A DNA stretch of 64,000 bases from CAUPWF01 sp964369775 (lineage in GTDB: Bacteria; Bacillota; Clostridia; Lachnospirales; Lachnospiraceae), in assembly GCA_964369775.1 (NCBI GenBank), contig CAYJHQ010000008.1, positions 18,035 through 82,034 on the forward strand, written 5' to 3'. A program made the translations under genes and the position numbers. Below the pieces are notes generated by a model, which was not told the origin of the DNA, searched no databases, and saw only the letters and a list, made by a program, of their open reading frames with translations. Numbering within the stretch: the first letter of the stretch is position 1; each line of letters opens with the position of its first letter. Shown here one piece after another: positions 36,144 to 44,691 of this stretch.

Positions 36144-36953
36144 ATGACTATCAGCCCTAGCGATTTTACAAGACTTGTAACATTTATCAAATCTAAATAT
36201 GGTATCAATCTTGAAAAGAAACAACATCTCATCCAAGCTAGATTGAGTGATGTTATTATTTCTGCTGGGTTTTCTTCTTTTTCTGAATATACTGATCATA
36301 TTATTTCGCGGCAAAATGAAAAAGATATTGAAACTATGTTGAACATGCTCACTACTAACTATACTTATTTCATGCGCGAAACAGCTCACTTTGATTATTT
36401 TCGTGACACCATCTTACCTTGGCTTGAGCAAACGAAAAAAAATAAAGTTCTCAGTGTCTGGAGTGCTGGATGCGCTTTAGGCCAGGAACCTTATACCCTA
36501 TCTATGATTCTCAAAGATCATTTTAGAAATAAGCCTGGTTGGGATACTCGTGTTCTTGCAACTGATATCTCTGTAAAAGCGTTAAATCAAGCTAGTAGCG
36601 GTATCTATTCCGACGAAACAATTGCGACTCTCCCAAGCGAATGGAAAAATAAATATTTTACTAAACTTCCTAATTCTAATGAATATAAAGTCATTGATGA
36701 ACTGAAATCTAATGTTATCTTCCGCCACTTCAACTTAATGGATCCAATATCTTTTAAGTTAGGATTTGACGTTATCTTTTGTCGTAACGTAATGATTTAT
36801 TTTGATAAGGAAACTCGAGACAACTTAACGAATCGCTTTTTTAATGCGACTCTTCCAGGCGGTTACTTATTCGTAGGTCACTCCGAAGGATTTACTACTT
36901 CTAATAATGGTTATAAATATGTAATCCCTGCTGCTTACCGTAAACCGATGTAA
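36144..36953 (+). CDS. cheR: Chemoreceptor methyltransferase CheR
   Basis: A 269-residue SAM-dependent methyltransferase with the N-terminal helical CheR domain (1-80) and the catalytic domain: SAGCALGQEPYTLSM (about 110-124), ATDISVKAL, and FCRNVMIYF near 212-220. The usual TTNET-x-FFR motif reads TTNYTYFMRE. It methylates Glu residues of chemoreceptors. Followed by an 18-bp hairpin before cheB. Confidence 0.95.
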   Translation: MTISPSDFTRLVTFIKSKYGINLEKKQHLIQARLSDVIISAGFSSFSEYTDHIISRQNEKDIETMLNMLTTNYTYFMRETAHFDYFRDTILPWLEQTKKNKVLSVWSAGCALGQEPYTLSMILKDHFRNKPGWDTRVLATDISVKALNQASSGIYSDETIATLPSEWKNKYFTKLPNSNEYKVIDELKSNVIFRHFNLMDPISFKLGFDVIFCRNVMIYFDKETRDNLTNRFFNATLPGGYLFVGHSEGFTTSNNGYKYVIPAAYRKPM

Positions 36954-36961
36954 GTCTTTAT

Positions 36962-37026
36962 ACAAGATTGTTACCTACTCTTTCTTATTATATATAAGTT
37001 AAAATAATAGTAGGTAGCAATCTTGT
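36962..37026 (+). repeat. Long inverted repeat between cheR and cheB
   Basis: Arms 36962-36979 and 37009-37026 pair over 18 bases with one G-U pair, enclosing a 29-base AT-rich loop that can itself fold. No U run follows, so it is not a standard terminator; it could stabilise the cheAWR message or separate cheB expression. Confidence 0.7.
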
Positions 37027-37076
37027 CCTATGTGTTCCCCTAGTTATGTATTTTCAGAAAGGACTCATTTGATACT

Positions 37077-37709
37077 ATGGATTCATCTATACAATCTAGA
37101 TTCACAAATTCATATGGCTCACTTTCTCCTAGTGCTAATAATGTGATTATAGCTATAGGTGCGTCCACAGGTGGAACTGAAGCTATTCTCGAGATCCTAC
37201 AAGTACTCCCCGAGAACTTCCCTGGAATTGTCATCACGCAACACATGCCAAAAGGTTTTACAGATATGTATGCTAAGCGACTCAACAAAATCTGCAAAAT
37301 TGAAGTGCGGGAAGCTAAATTTGGTGACGTCATACAACCAGGTCTAGCTCTTATCGCTCCTGGAGGTGACCTTCAGACAAAAGTAGTGCGCTCTAATAAC
37401 CAATACGTAACACATTGCTACTTAGGGGATCGTGTCAATGGACATCGCCCTTCTGTAGATGTCTTATTTCACTCTGTAGCACAACAAGTTGGACGTAATT
37501 CTGTCGGCATCATTTTGACTGGGATGGGACATGATGGGGCTGATGGTCTTCTCGCCATGAAAAAATCTGGTGCCTATACAATTGGGCAAGATCAACAATC
37601 CTGCGTTGTATACGGAATGCCAATGGTTGCTGCGCATATCGGAGCTACCACAAAGCAATTACCCCTTAAATTTATAGCTCCTGAATTACTGAAATATTTT
37701 AACTTGTAA
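37077..37709 (+). CDS. cheB: CheB methylesterase lacking the receiver domain
   Basis: A 210-residue protein that is only the C-terminal catalytic domain of CheB. The triad is visible: Ser30 in IGASTGGTEA, His56 in TQHMPKG, Asp153 in GMGHDGADG. The receiver domain (about 120 residues) through which CheA normally activates CheB is missing, and the 50 bases after the upstream hairpin hold no remnant of it. A short polar N-terminal tail replaces it. Activity must then be constitutive or controlled otherwise. AAAGGA lies 13 bases ahead of the ATG, longer than usual. Confidence 0.93.
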   Translation: MDSSIQSRFTNSYGSLSPSANNVIIAIGASTGGTEAILEILQVLPENFPGIVITQHMPKGFTDMYAKRLNKICKIEVREAKFGDVIQPGLALIAPGGDLQTKVVRSNNQYVTHCYLGDRVNGHRPSVDVLFHSVAQQVGRNSVGIILTGMGHDGADGLLAMKKSGAYTIGQDQQSCVVYGMPMVAAHIGATTKQLPLKFIAPELLKYFNL

Positions 37710-37735
37710 AAAAATAATTTTTTTCACTTTTTTAC

Positions 37736-37762
37736 TTAAGTTCCAAGTTACACAGCCGATAG
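37736..37762 (+). promoter_or_regulatory. Sigma-28 promoter of flagellin gene
   Basis: TTAAGTTC (37736-37743), 11 bases, GCCGATAG (37755-37762). The -10 has 7 of 8 and the -35 has 6 of 8 matches to TAAAGTTT-N11-GCCGATAA. Transcription should begin near 37769, giving a leader of about 188 bases. Confidence 0.85.
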
Positions 37763-37768
37763 TCATTA

Positions 37769-37956
37769 TGAACATGAAAGTAATGTATTCATTGTTTAGA
37801 CGCGTCGAAACTTATACGGATACTAATCTATAGTCGTCCGTAACCCCTACAATAATAATGAGGGGAAACATGATTGGGCAAGGATGCCCTACATAATCAA
37901 TGGACAAGCGGACGGAACAAACCGATTCAGCTTGCAATTTCAAGGAGGAAATTTAT
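37769..37956 (+). promoter_or_regulatory. Structured flagellin leader with two CsrA-like sites
   Basis: The leader is much longer than needed. Stem GGGCA/TGCCC (37876-37880, 37885-37889) presents AGGA in a tetraloop; with its flanks it reads CAAGGATG, matching the core of the CsrA binding consensus. A second CAAGGAGG (37941-37948) is the Shine-Dalgarno. Helix CGTCCG/CGGACG (37835-37840, 37909-37914) would close a junction with a CCCCT/AGGGG hairpin (37844-37865). It competes with CAAGC/GCTTG (37905-37909, 37930-37934), so two exclusive folds exist. FliW-CsrA control of hag in Bacillus is the known parallel. Confidence 0.6.
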
Positions 37957-38766
37957 ATGAGAATTCAACACAACATTACTGCGATTAACGCACACAGAAA
38001 CTTAACAAACAACAACACAACTGTAGGAAAAAGTTTAGAGAAGCTTTCTTCTGGATACAGAATCAACAGAGCAGGTGACGATGCTGCAGGTCTTGCTATC
38101 TCCGAGAAGATGAGAGCTCAAATCACTGGTCTTGAGACAGCTCAAAAGAACGCTGAAGATGGAATTTCATTGATTCAAACAGCAGAAGGCGCACTTACAG
38201 AAGTTCACTCAATGCTAAACAGAATGGTAGAGTTAGCTACTCAATCTGCAAATGGTATCTATACTGATACTGATCGTGCTAAGTTAACATCAGAGTTAAA
38301 TGCATTAAGTGCTGAAATTACTAGAATTTCAGATGAAACTACTTTCAATGATACAAAATTATTAAATGGTAGTCTTAATGCCCAACTACAAATCGGTGAT
38401 ACTGCATCCCAGACTCTTGCTGTAGCCGTTTCAGATGTGGACGCTGCTGGTTTAGGTCTAAGCGCTGTAAGTATCGGTACAGTTTCAGGTGCTAATGCTG
38501 CTATTTCGACTATTAAGTCAGCAATTGAAACAGTTTCTACTCAAAGATCTAATCTTGGAGCATTACAAAACAGATTAGAGCATACTATCAACAACATCGG
38601 TGTTACTGCTGAAAATATGACAGCTGCTGAATCTCGTATTCGTGACGTAGACATGGCTAAAGAAATGACAGCGTACACTAAGAACAACATCTTAGTACAA
38701 GCTTCTCAAGCAATGTTAGCTCAAGCAAATCAAGTACCACAAGGTGTATTACAATTACTACAGTAA
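37957..38766 (+). CDS. fliC: Flagellin (short form, D0-D1 only)
   Basis: Filament subunit of 269 residues. The N-terminal D0/D1 (1-140) has NITAINAHRNL, LSSGYRINRAGDDAAGLAIS and RMVELATQSANG. The C-terminal D1/D0 (about 185-269) has RSNLGALQNRLEHTINNI and QASQAMLAQANQVPQGVLQL. There is almost no variable D2/D3 region; only about 40 residues connect the halves. Sugar attachment would fall on Ser/Thr of this surface. The frame is open from 37900, but ATG 37957 with AAGGAGG 8 bases ahead and the classical MRIQHNI start is right. Confidence 0.97.
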   Translation: MRIQHNITAINAHRNLTNNNTTVGKSLEKLSSGYRINRAGDDAAGLAISEKMRAQITGLETAQKNAEDGISLIQTAEGALTEVHSMLNRMVELATQSANGIYTDTDRAKLTSELNALSAEITRISDETTFNDTKLLNGSLNAQLQIGDTASQTLAVAVSDVDAAGLGLSAVSIGTVSGANAAISTIKSAIETVSTQRSNLGALQNRLEHTINNIGVTAENMTAAESRIRDVDMAKEMTAYTKNNILVQASQAMLAQANQVPQGVLQLLQ

Positions 38767-38789
38767 TAATTAAATAAGTATTAATAGCC

Positions 38790-38829
38790 AAAAAACATTC
38801 CCAAGTCGATCGACTTGGGAATGTTTTTT
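38790..38829. terminator. Bidirectional terminator between fliC and the glycosylation operon
   Basis: A near-perfect palindrome centred at 38809/38810 with A and T tracts outside (arm ACATTCCCAAGTCGA). T runs on both strands allow it to end fliC and the convergent seven-gene operon. Confidence 0.93.
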
Positions 38830-38830
38830 T

Positions 38831-40984
38831 CTACATCATATCATATAAATCAACAATTTCCATATCTTTGGGATTAATCTCCTCATATTTCTTCAAAACT
38901 AAAATAGCCTCTTCGAATTTCTTTTCTGAAATCAAGCGTCTTATCTCTTGTTTCACTCGTATTCCCAACGCTAGAAATTCCTCTGAAATTTTCATTTCAC
39001 TCGCTGCATGCTCTTTTATTTTATTTGCTAATATTTCAATGCAGTTTTTTAATGACTCGCACTTTTTCAATCCCTTTTTCAATCCTTTTACACATTCAAT
39101 CGGATTTTTCATTCTATTGTTCCACACACTCTTTATAATAAGTGTGAATGCATCTTTCTCAGAAAGCAGTTCTTGATTGTCAAATATCACTTTCATATTC
39201 AATCTCTGTTGCATACTATCATAGTTTTCATTTAGAAAACATTCAAACACTTGCTCATATTTCTCTATTTCACTAGGACCTGGTAATTCTTCGCAATTAG
39301 CCAGATATCGAAATGCTGTCTCTATTTGTATATAATTCTTTACCTTTTCTTTCCACTCCTTATTCTCCATTAGTAGTTTATATATTATTTCTCGCCCATC
39401 ACCTTTTCGTTTCAAAATAATATCAATATATTTTCCAAATTGTTTTAATGAATACTCGTTAACAACTGTTACTATTTGAGATTGATCCCGCAACTTATAG
39501 TATAGTATATCTGAAAATGCAATATGTTCATACAAAAGTTCTTCAGCTTCTAGTAAATCTTCAATACCTTTTGAACATTTCGTGACATCTCCTTTATAAT
39601 ATCGTAGTTGATTGAGTGCTTCATATCCATCGCTTGGACTATTCTTAGCAAAGCCTTCTAGTACCTTTTCTTTTTTATCCAAGTCTTTTTCACTATATAG
39701 AGCTTCTTCTATGATATTAATTATATATTTTCGCTTTCTCTCTTTTTCTATTTTCCCAGTAGTCTCATCGCAAATACTTCTATAGGATTTTTCTACAAAA
39801 GAAAACTCTTCTAATTCATAAATCAATTTTATGTACTGCAAGTATATAACTAATTTTTCATCTTCACTCTCATACTTATATCCCTCAAACTCAGATAATA
39901 GTTCTTTAGCAGTATCCAACTCTCCTAATTTAATATACGAAAAAATCTTTTTAGTCTCTGCAATTGCATATTCTTCTTGTGAATCAAAATAATAAACCCC
40001 AAACAAGTCTTGCTTCCCTAATTTCGCATGAAGCTTTTTATACAATACGAAGTATTTATCAAAGCAGTCTATAGCGCCTTTGTAGTCAAACACACCTATA
40101 CTTGCATTTGCAAGTATATACATAATATCCACTTCTGCATTCCTATGCAGTACCCCTTCTTCAATATAGGTTTTTGCTAGTTCTACAACTTTGGGATAAT
40201 TCCCCATTTGGTGATGCATTCTGCATTCGAATGATTTCAAATATGATAAATATCCTCTATTTGTTACTTCTTTACCACTCTTTGCAACCGTTATTCCACG
40301 CTCACACATTTCTAGACTTTTTTTATTACTTACATACCCTTCTGCAAGATGGGCATAAATACGCAAATCATTCGGATTTTCTTCTAGCTGCTTTATCATG
40401 GGTTCTAAATTCCTATTTCGCTTGGCATCTATATTATCTGGTCTATATCCATCGTGGTGAATAACAGCATCTATGTCCTTGCACTTTTCAATTTCAATCG
40501 GTATCGATTCATGTATTGCATGACGAAAATATTTCTTTCCACTCGAAAAATCAAAAAGGCGTGCAAGTGATGCTTTTTTATACTTCTTCAACCTTTTAGA
40601 TGTATAATTGTAAATCACAAACCTTCCACTATTATATTTTTGCGACTCTTGACTTTTTATAAATTTCGCGATTTTTTCAACGTTTTCATCAAAGAATTCA
40701 TCTGCATCTATCTGCAAAAACCATCGTCCTTCAGCAACCTCTACCCCTGTATTTCTCGCTTTTGCAAAATCATCACACCATTCGAATTCAATAAATTTAT
40801 CAGCGTATTCTTTTGCTATTTCTATACTCTTATCTGTCGAACCCGTATCAGTAATTATTATTTCACAGTTAATTTTTTCTTTTAATGGTTGTAGTGATTC
40901 TAAACATCTCCGTAAAACTCTTTCTTCATTTTTCACAATTAACCCTATTGACAAGTCCTTCGTAAATTTATTCGTATATTTCAT
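38831..40984 (-). CDS. Family 2 glycosyltransferase with C-terminal TPR-like region
   Basis: A 717-residue protein. Residues 10-230 are a GT-A fold of family 2: SIGLIVKNEERVLRRCLESL at the start, TDTGSTDKS near 45-53, and IDADEFF (92-98) as the metal-binding DxD. The rest is helical with TPR-like repeats, as in SunS-like and flagellin O-linked transferases. It is the last gene of the sugar operon and faces fliC, so it probably adds sugar to flagellin, with the repeats binding the acceptor. The target is inferred from position. Confidence 0.85.
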   Translation of the reverse strand: MKYTNKFTKDLSIGLIVKNEERVLRRCLESLQPLKEKINCEIIITDTGSTDKSIEIAKEYADKFIEFEWCDDFAKARNTGVEVAEGRWFLQIDADEFFDENVEKIAKFIKSQESQKYNSGRFVIYNYTSKRLKKYKKASLARLFDFSSGKKYFRHAIHESIPIEIEKCKDIDAVIHHDGYRPDNIDAKRNRNLEPMIKQLEENPNDLRIYAHLAEGYVSNKKSLEMCERGITVAKSGKEVTNRGYLSYLKSFECRMHHQMGNYPKVVELAKTYIEEGVLHRNAEVDIMYILANASIGVFDYKGAIDCFDKYFVLYKKLHAKLGKQDLFGVYYFDSQEEYAIAETKKIFSYIKLGELDTAKELLSEFEGYKYESEDEKLVIYLQYIKLIYELEEFSFVEKSYRSICDETTGKIEKERKRKYIINIIEEALYSEKDLDKKEKVLEGFAKNSPSDGYEALNQLRYYKGDVTKCSKGIEDLLEAEELLYEHIAFSDILYYKLRDQSQIVTVVNEYSLKQFGKYIDIILKRKGDGREIIYKLLMENKEWKEKVKNYIQIETAFRYLANCEELPGPSEIEKYEQVFECFLNENYDSMQQRLNMKVIFDNQELLSEKDAFTLIIKSVWNNRMKNPIECVKGLKKGLKKCESLKNCIEILANKIKEHAASEMKISEEFLALGIRVKQEIRRLISEKKFEEAILVLKKYEEINPKDMEIVDLYDMM

Positions 40985-41021
40985 TTATTCCCCTTTCTCA
41001 GAAGTATTACCCCTAACTTCC

Positions 41022-41795
41022 TTACCATCTCATCCATGGTGCTCCATTTTCTATATGCCATTCTAGTGCCGCTTTATCTCTTTGTGTATCCATACACTGC
41101 CAGAAACCATAATGCTTATATACACCTAATTTTTCTTCTTTGGATAGGTTCCTTAAGGGATTTTCTTCTAGAACCGTTTCATCACCTGATATATATCTAA
41201 ATATTTGACGATCTACCACCATAAACCCAGCATTTATCCAGTTACTGTCTTTTTTCTCCTTTTCTCTAAAGCCTACCACTAACTCCCGCGAATCATCAAG
41301 ATCTAGTATTCCATATCTGCCACTTGGTCTAACAGATGTAAGAGTTACTATATTGTTAGATTTTCTATGCATACTCAAAAGTTCATGAAGATTCACATCA
41401 CTCACACCATCTCCATAAGTTAGCATAAACGTCTCATTACCTACATACTTTTTAATTCGTTTCACTCGCCCTCCTGTCTGTGTGTGAAGCCCTGTATCCA
41501 CCACAGTTACCTTCCACGGTTCAGACACATTATTATGAATTTCTAACTTTCCATCGTTTGTAAAATCAAACGTAACATCCGATCCATATAAAAAATAGTT
41601 CGCAAAAAATTCTTTGATTTTTTCTCCTTTATAACCACAACATATTATAAAATCATTAAATCCATAACTTGAATAGTATTTCATAATATGCCACAAAATT
41701 GGTTTTCCTCCTATTTCAATCATAGGCTTTGGTTTCAAATGACTCTCTTCTGATATCCTCGTTCCTAATCCACCTGCAAGTATCACTATTTTCAT
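41022..41795 (-). CDS. rfbF: Glucose-1-phosphate cytidylyltransferase
   Basis: A 257-residue nucleotidyltransferase forming CDP-glucose from CTP and glucose-1-phosphate. The nucleotide motif GGLGTRISEESHLKPKPMIE is at 8-27, followed by GGKPILWHIMKYYSSYGF. The YGDGVSDVN segment and the end GFWQCMDTQRDK are typical of RfbF. First step of the CDP-3,6-dideoxyhexose pathway; the second-step gene rfbG heads the same operon. ATG 41795 follows AAGGAGGATCAA. Confidence 0.95.
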   Translation of the reverse strand: MKIVILAGGLGTRISEESHLKPKPMIEIGGKPILWHIMKYYSSYGFNDFIICCGYKGEKIKEFFANYFLYGSDVTFDFTNDGKLEIHNNVSEPWKVTVVDTGLHTQTGGRVKRIKKYVGNETFMLTYGDGVSDVNLHELLSMHRKSNNIVTLTSVRPSGRYGILDLDDSRELVVGFREKEKKDSNWINAGFMVVDRQIFRYISGDETVLEENPLRNLSKEEKLGVYKHYGFWQCMDTQRDKAALEWHIENGAPWMRW

Positions 41796-41821
41796 TTGAT
41801 CCTCCTTGTTTTTCCGTTTCT

Positions 41822-42391
41822 TTATGGATAGTATATATCATTCCTATCAAATGAGAGAAATTGCCTGTCTCTTTCTGATAACAACAAATTTTCTACTCCC
41901 CCTATACGCTCTAGCTTCCAGTCAATATCTAATGTCTTATCATCCCAAATTATTCCATCATCAAATTCTTTTATGTATTTTCCATCACACAAATAGGAAA
42001 CAATTGCCTCGTCTGAGATCGTCAAAAATCCATGTGCAAATCCTTTTGGCACATACAACAATTTATTCTTTAAATTATCTAGATAAAAACTTTTCCATTT
42101 ACCAAATGTACTTGATGATTTTCTCAAATCTATAATCACATCCAATATCTCACCTGCTATAACTGATACAATTTTACTTTGAGGATACTCTTTTTGGAAG
42201 TGCATTCCTCTAAGAACGCCCTTTTTAGACGTGGTTATAAAATGCTCCGATAAATTAAAGTTGATTTTTTCATCTAGAAATATATTGTATTCAAATTTCT
42301 TTATAAAATCTCCTCTTCCATCTTCCAGTCGAAAAGGTGTTATCAGAAACACATCCTTTAGCTCTTCTGCTCTAAATTCAAAATTACTCAA
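41822..42391 (-). CDS. RmlC-like sugar epimerase (AscE-type candidate)
   Basis: A 189-residue cupin epimerase of the dTDP-4-dehydrorhamnose 3,5-epimerase family. Signatures are GVLRGMHFQ (58-66, with His64), SVIAGEILDVIIDLRKSS, and VPKGFAHGFLT. No dTDP-glucose genes are nearby; all partners use CDP-sugars. By analogy with the ascarylose route of Yersinia it would epimerise C5 of the CDP-3,6-dideoxy-4-keto sugar. It starts with TTG at 42391, overlapping the end of the preceding SDR gene by 8 bases, with AAAGGAG 12 bases ahead. Confidence 0.82.
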   Translation of the reverse strand: MSNFEFRAEELKDVFLITPFRLEDGRGDFIKKFEYNIFLDEKINFNLSEHFITTSKKGVLRGMHFQKEYPQSKIVSVIAGEILDVIIDLRKSSSTFGKWKSFYLDNLKNKLLYVPKGFAHGFLTISDEAIVSYLCDGKYIKEFDDGIIWDDKTLDIDWKLERIGGVENLLLSERDRQFLSFDRNDIYYP

Positions 42392-43325
42392 AATTCAAAT
42401 TTGCTCCTTTCACTTCCCTCTTAATCCACTCTATAGTTATTTCTACGCCCGTTTCAAACGGCACATCACACGTGAAATTAGTATCTCTATACAAGCTTTC
42501 CATATCTATACAACTATAATCTATGTTTATGCCACTACTTTTTATTGCGCCAAACTCTAATACTCCATTGTCATCTACACTGTTCCTTATTTCTAACATA
42601 AAATCTTTCAATTTTCTTGGAGTTTTGTTCCCTAAGTAGTAATTACCATATTGCTGCCCTTCTTCTCCTACACAAACAAATGCTTTTGCTACATCAGTAA
42701 TATAAATAAAATCGTACAGTTGCTCGCAGTCAGTCAACTTCACAACTTCTTTATTTAACAATTTTCGTATTACCGTATTAATCAATCTCGGCGAGCTTTC
42801 TCCCGCTCCATATGCGTTAGATATTGTCGCGATTCTAAAGTCTATTCCATACTCTATTGCTAATGGTTTTGCCAAATAATGCGCTGCTAATTTAGAGTTC
42901 CTATAAAAAAAGCTTTTATCTGGTTTTGAATATTGGATGTTCATAAAAGAAATACTCTCATACTCCATCAAACTACCTGCATAAATAAAAACATTACACC
43001 CTATCTCGTTACACACTTCAACAGCCTGGCAAGTATGCTTTATATTCAAAAGTTGCATTTCATAATTTTCTCTTCCAGCTCCTGATGTTCCTTCCCATGC
43101 AAGGTGGTAAAATAAATCTATTTGTTTTCCTTTTATTGTTTGTGCTAAATCTTTAATATTATCTAAATCACAACAAATCAACTTGACACTATTATCTTCC
43201 CGAAATAAATTACATTCTTTTTTTTCTCTTGAAATTGCATATACTTCAAACTTTTTTTTTACTAATTCATCTACAAGGGCTTTACCTATAAACCCAGTTG
43301 CGCCCGTCACCACTGCTGTTTTCAT
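42384..43325 (-). CDS. NAD(P)-dependent sugar 4-ketoreductase/epimerase (extended SDR)
   Basis: A 313-residue extended short-chain dehydrogenase. GATGFIG (8-14) binds the cofactor; YRNSK (141-145) is the catalytic Tyr-Lys pair; IYAGSLMEY supplies the Ser. It lacks marks of dTDP-rhamnose enzymes. In the CDP-3,6-dideoxyhexose setting it would reduce the 4-keto group last, as AscF or RfbS-like reductases do. The exact sugar product cannot be told from the sequence. Confidence 0.82.
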   Translation of the reverse strand: MKTAVVTGATGFIGKALVDELVKKKFEVYAISREKKECNLFREDNSVKLICCDLDNIKDLAQTIKGKQIDLFYHLAWEGTSGAGRENYEMQLLNIKHTCQAVEVCNEIGCNVFIYAGSLMEYESISFMNIQYSKPDKSFFYRNSKLAAHYLAKPLAIEYGIDFRIATISNAYGAGESSPRLINTVIRKLLNKEVVKLTDCEQLYDFIYITDVAKAFVCVGEEGQQYGNYYLGNKTPRKLKDFMLEIRNSVDDNGVLEFGAIKSSGINIDYSCIDMESLYRDTNFTCDVPFETGVEITIEWIKREVKGANLNFE

Positions 43326-43338
43326 GTCTTCTCATACC

Positions 43339-44676
43339 TTATCTATAAAATTCAATTATTTTAGCTGCTATATAGTTAATCTTTTTTGTTGTCATTCCCG
43401 GGTATACTCCTAGCCAAAAACTATTATTCATTACATAATCTGTCTTTTCTAATTTCCCTATAATTCTATATCCTTTTTCTTCTCCAAAGTAATCAAAACA
43501 TGGCTGTCTAGTTAAGTTTCCCGCAAATAACATCCTTGTTTGCACACCATTTTCTTCGAGATATTTTACAAGTCTATCTCTTATTCCTTCTATTTTACAA
43601 GTTATCATAAACCCGAACCAACTCACCTCTACATCTTGATCGCCCTTTGGTAAAATCAACTCACACTCTAAATTCCTCAAGCTTTGAAACAACATTTTGT
43701 GGTTCTTTGCTCTTTCTTCATTAAAAAACTCTATTTTTCTTAATTGTTCTACACCTATTGCTGCTTGCATGTCTGTCGCTTTTAAATTGTACCCGAAATG
43801 TGAGTATATATATTTGTGATCATATCCTTTCGGCATCTTGCCATATGTTCTTTCAAATCTATTTCCGCATAAATTATCTTGACCACTTATGCATGTACAG
43901 TCTCTTCCCCAATCTCTCATTGATTTCACTATTTTATGAAGAATAGCATTATTTGTATAAACTGCACCGCCTTCACCTGTAGTTATATGATGCGCTGGGT
44001 AAAAACTTGATGTCCCAATATCCCCGATCGTACCTGTAAAACACATCTTATCTTTATATTTATAACGCGTCCCTAACGCGTCACAATTATCTTCAATCAA
44101 CCATAGATTATTTCGTTCACAGAAACTTTTAACTTTTTCAATTGCAAACGGATTGCCAAGTGTATGCGCAATCATAACAGCCTTAGTTTTTTCCGACAAT
44201 GCACTTTCCAACAAGCTGCAATCTATATTATAACTTGGTATATCTATATCAACAAAAACAGGAACAGCACCATATTGAACTATTGGAGACACTGTCGTTG
44301 GAAATCCTGCTGCTACAGTAATCACCTCATCTCCCCTTCGAATTGCTCGCTCTTTTAATAGTGGCGAGGTTAATGCCATAAATGCTAAAAGATTTGCAGA
44401 AGATCCCGAGTTGACAAATGTACAATGTTTCACCCTTAAGAAATTCGACAGTTCTTCCTCGAATTGTTCTGTGTATTTTCCACCTGTCAACCAAAAATCA
44501 AGAGCACTGCTCACGAGCGTGACAACTTCATTTTTGTCAAATACCCGACCTGCATATTTGATTTGTTGCCCTTCCACATACTCGCTTTCCACATGATATT
44601 TATTTGTATATTCACTTACCAATCCTAAAATAGCTTCTCGATCTATGCGTTCATTTTTATTTATTTCCATCTCCAC
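43339..44676 (-). CDS. rfbH: CDP-4-keto-6-deoxyglucose 3-dehydrase (E1)
   Basis: A 445-residue PMP-dependent iron-sulfur enzyme that removes the C3 hydroxyl. Two marks separate it from aminotransferases. The PLP-lysine is replaced by His in YPAHHITTGEGG (His229/230). A C-x-C-x7-C cluster motif is at Cys260, 262 and 270. The partner reductase (E3, AscD type) is not in the window. ATG 44676 follows GAGGTGTGG. It lies 14 bases before the SDR gene. Confidence 0.95.
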   Translation of the reverse strand: MEMEINKNERIDREAILGLVSEYTNKYHVESEYVEGQQIKYAGRVFDKNEVVTLVSSALDFWLTGGKYTEQFEEELSNFLRVKHCTFVNSGSSANLLAFMALTSPLLKERAIRRGDEVITVAAGFPTTVSPIVQYGAVPVFVDIDIPSYNIDCSLLESALSEKTKAVMIAHTLGNPFAIEKVKSFCERNNLWLIEDNCDALGTRYKYKDKMCFTGTIGDIGTSSFYPAHHITTGEGGAVYTNNAILHKIVKSMRDWGRDCTCISGQDNLCGNRFERTYGKMPKGYDHKYIYSHFGYNLKATDMQAAIGVEQLRKIEFFNEERAKNHKMLFQSLRNLECELILPKGDQDVEVSWFGFMITCKIEGIRDRLVKYLEENGVQTRMLFAGNLTRQPCFDYFGEEKGYRIIGKLEKTDYVMNNSFWLGVYPGMTTKKINYIAAKIIEFYR

Positions 44677-44691
44677 ACCTCTTCATTTTGT

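Noticed and set aside
36962..37026. Intrinsic terminator after cheR
   Set aside because: The stem is long enough, but no U run follows on the plus strand, so it is listed as an inverted repeat only.
37027..37076. Frameshifted receiver domain upstream of cheB
   Set aside because: Only 50 bases separate the cheR-cheB hairpin from the start, with no receiver-like codons in any frame.
37769..37956. c-di-GMP riboswitch in the flagellin leader
   Set aside because: The conserved blocks of the GEMM-I and GEMM-II classes are not present; the visible stems fit a CsrA-type leader better.
41822..42391. dTDP-rhamnose epimerase RmlC
   Set aside because: No rmlA, rmlB or rmlD is present and all neighbours use CDP-sugars, so a CDP-sugar epimerase is preferred, although the fold is the same.
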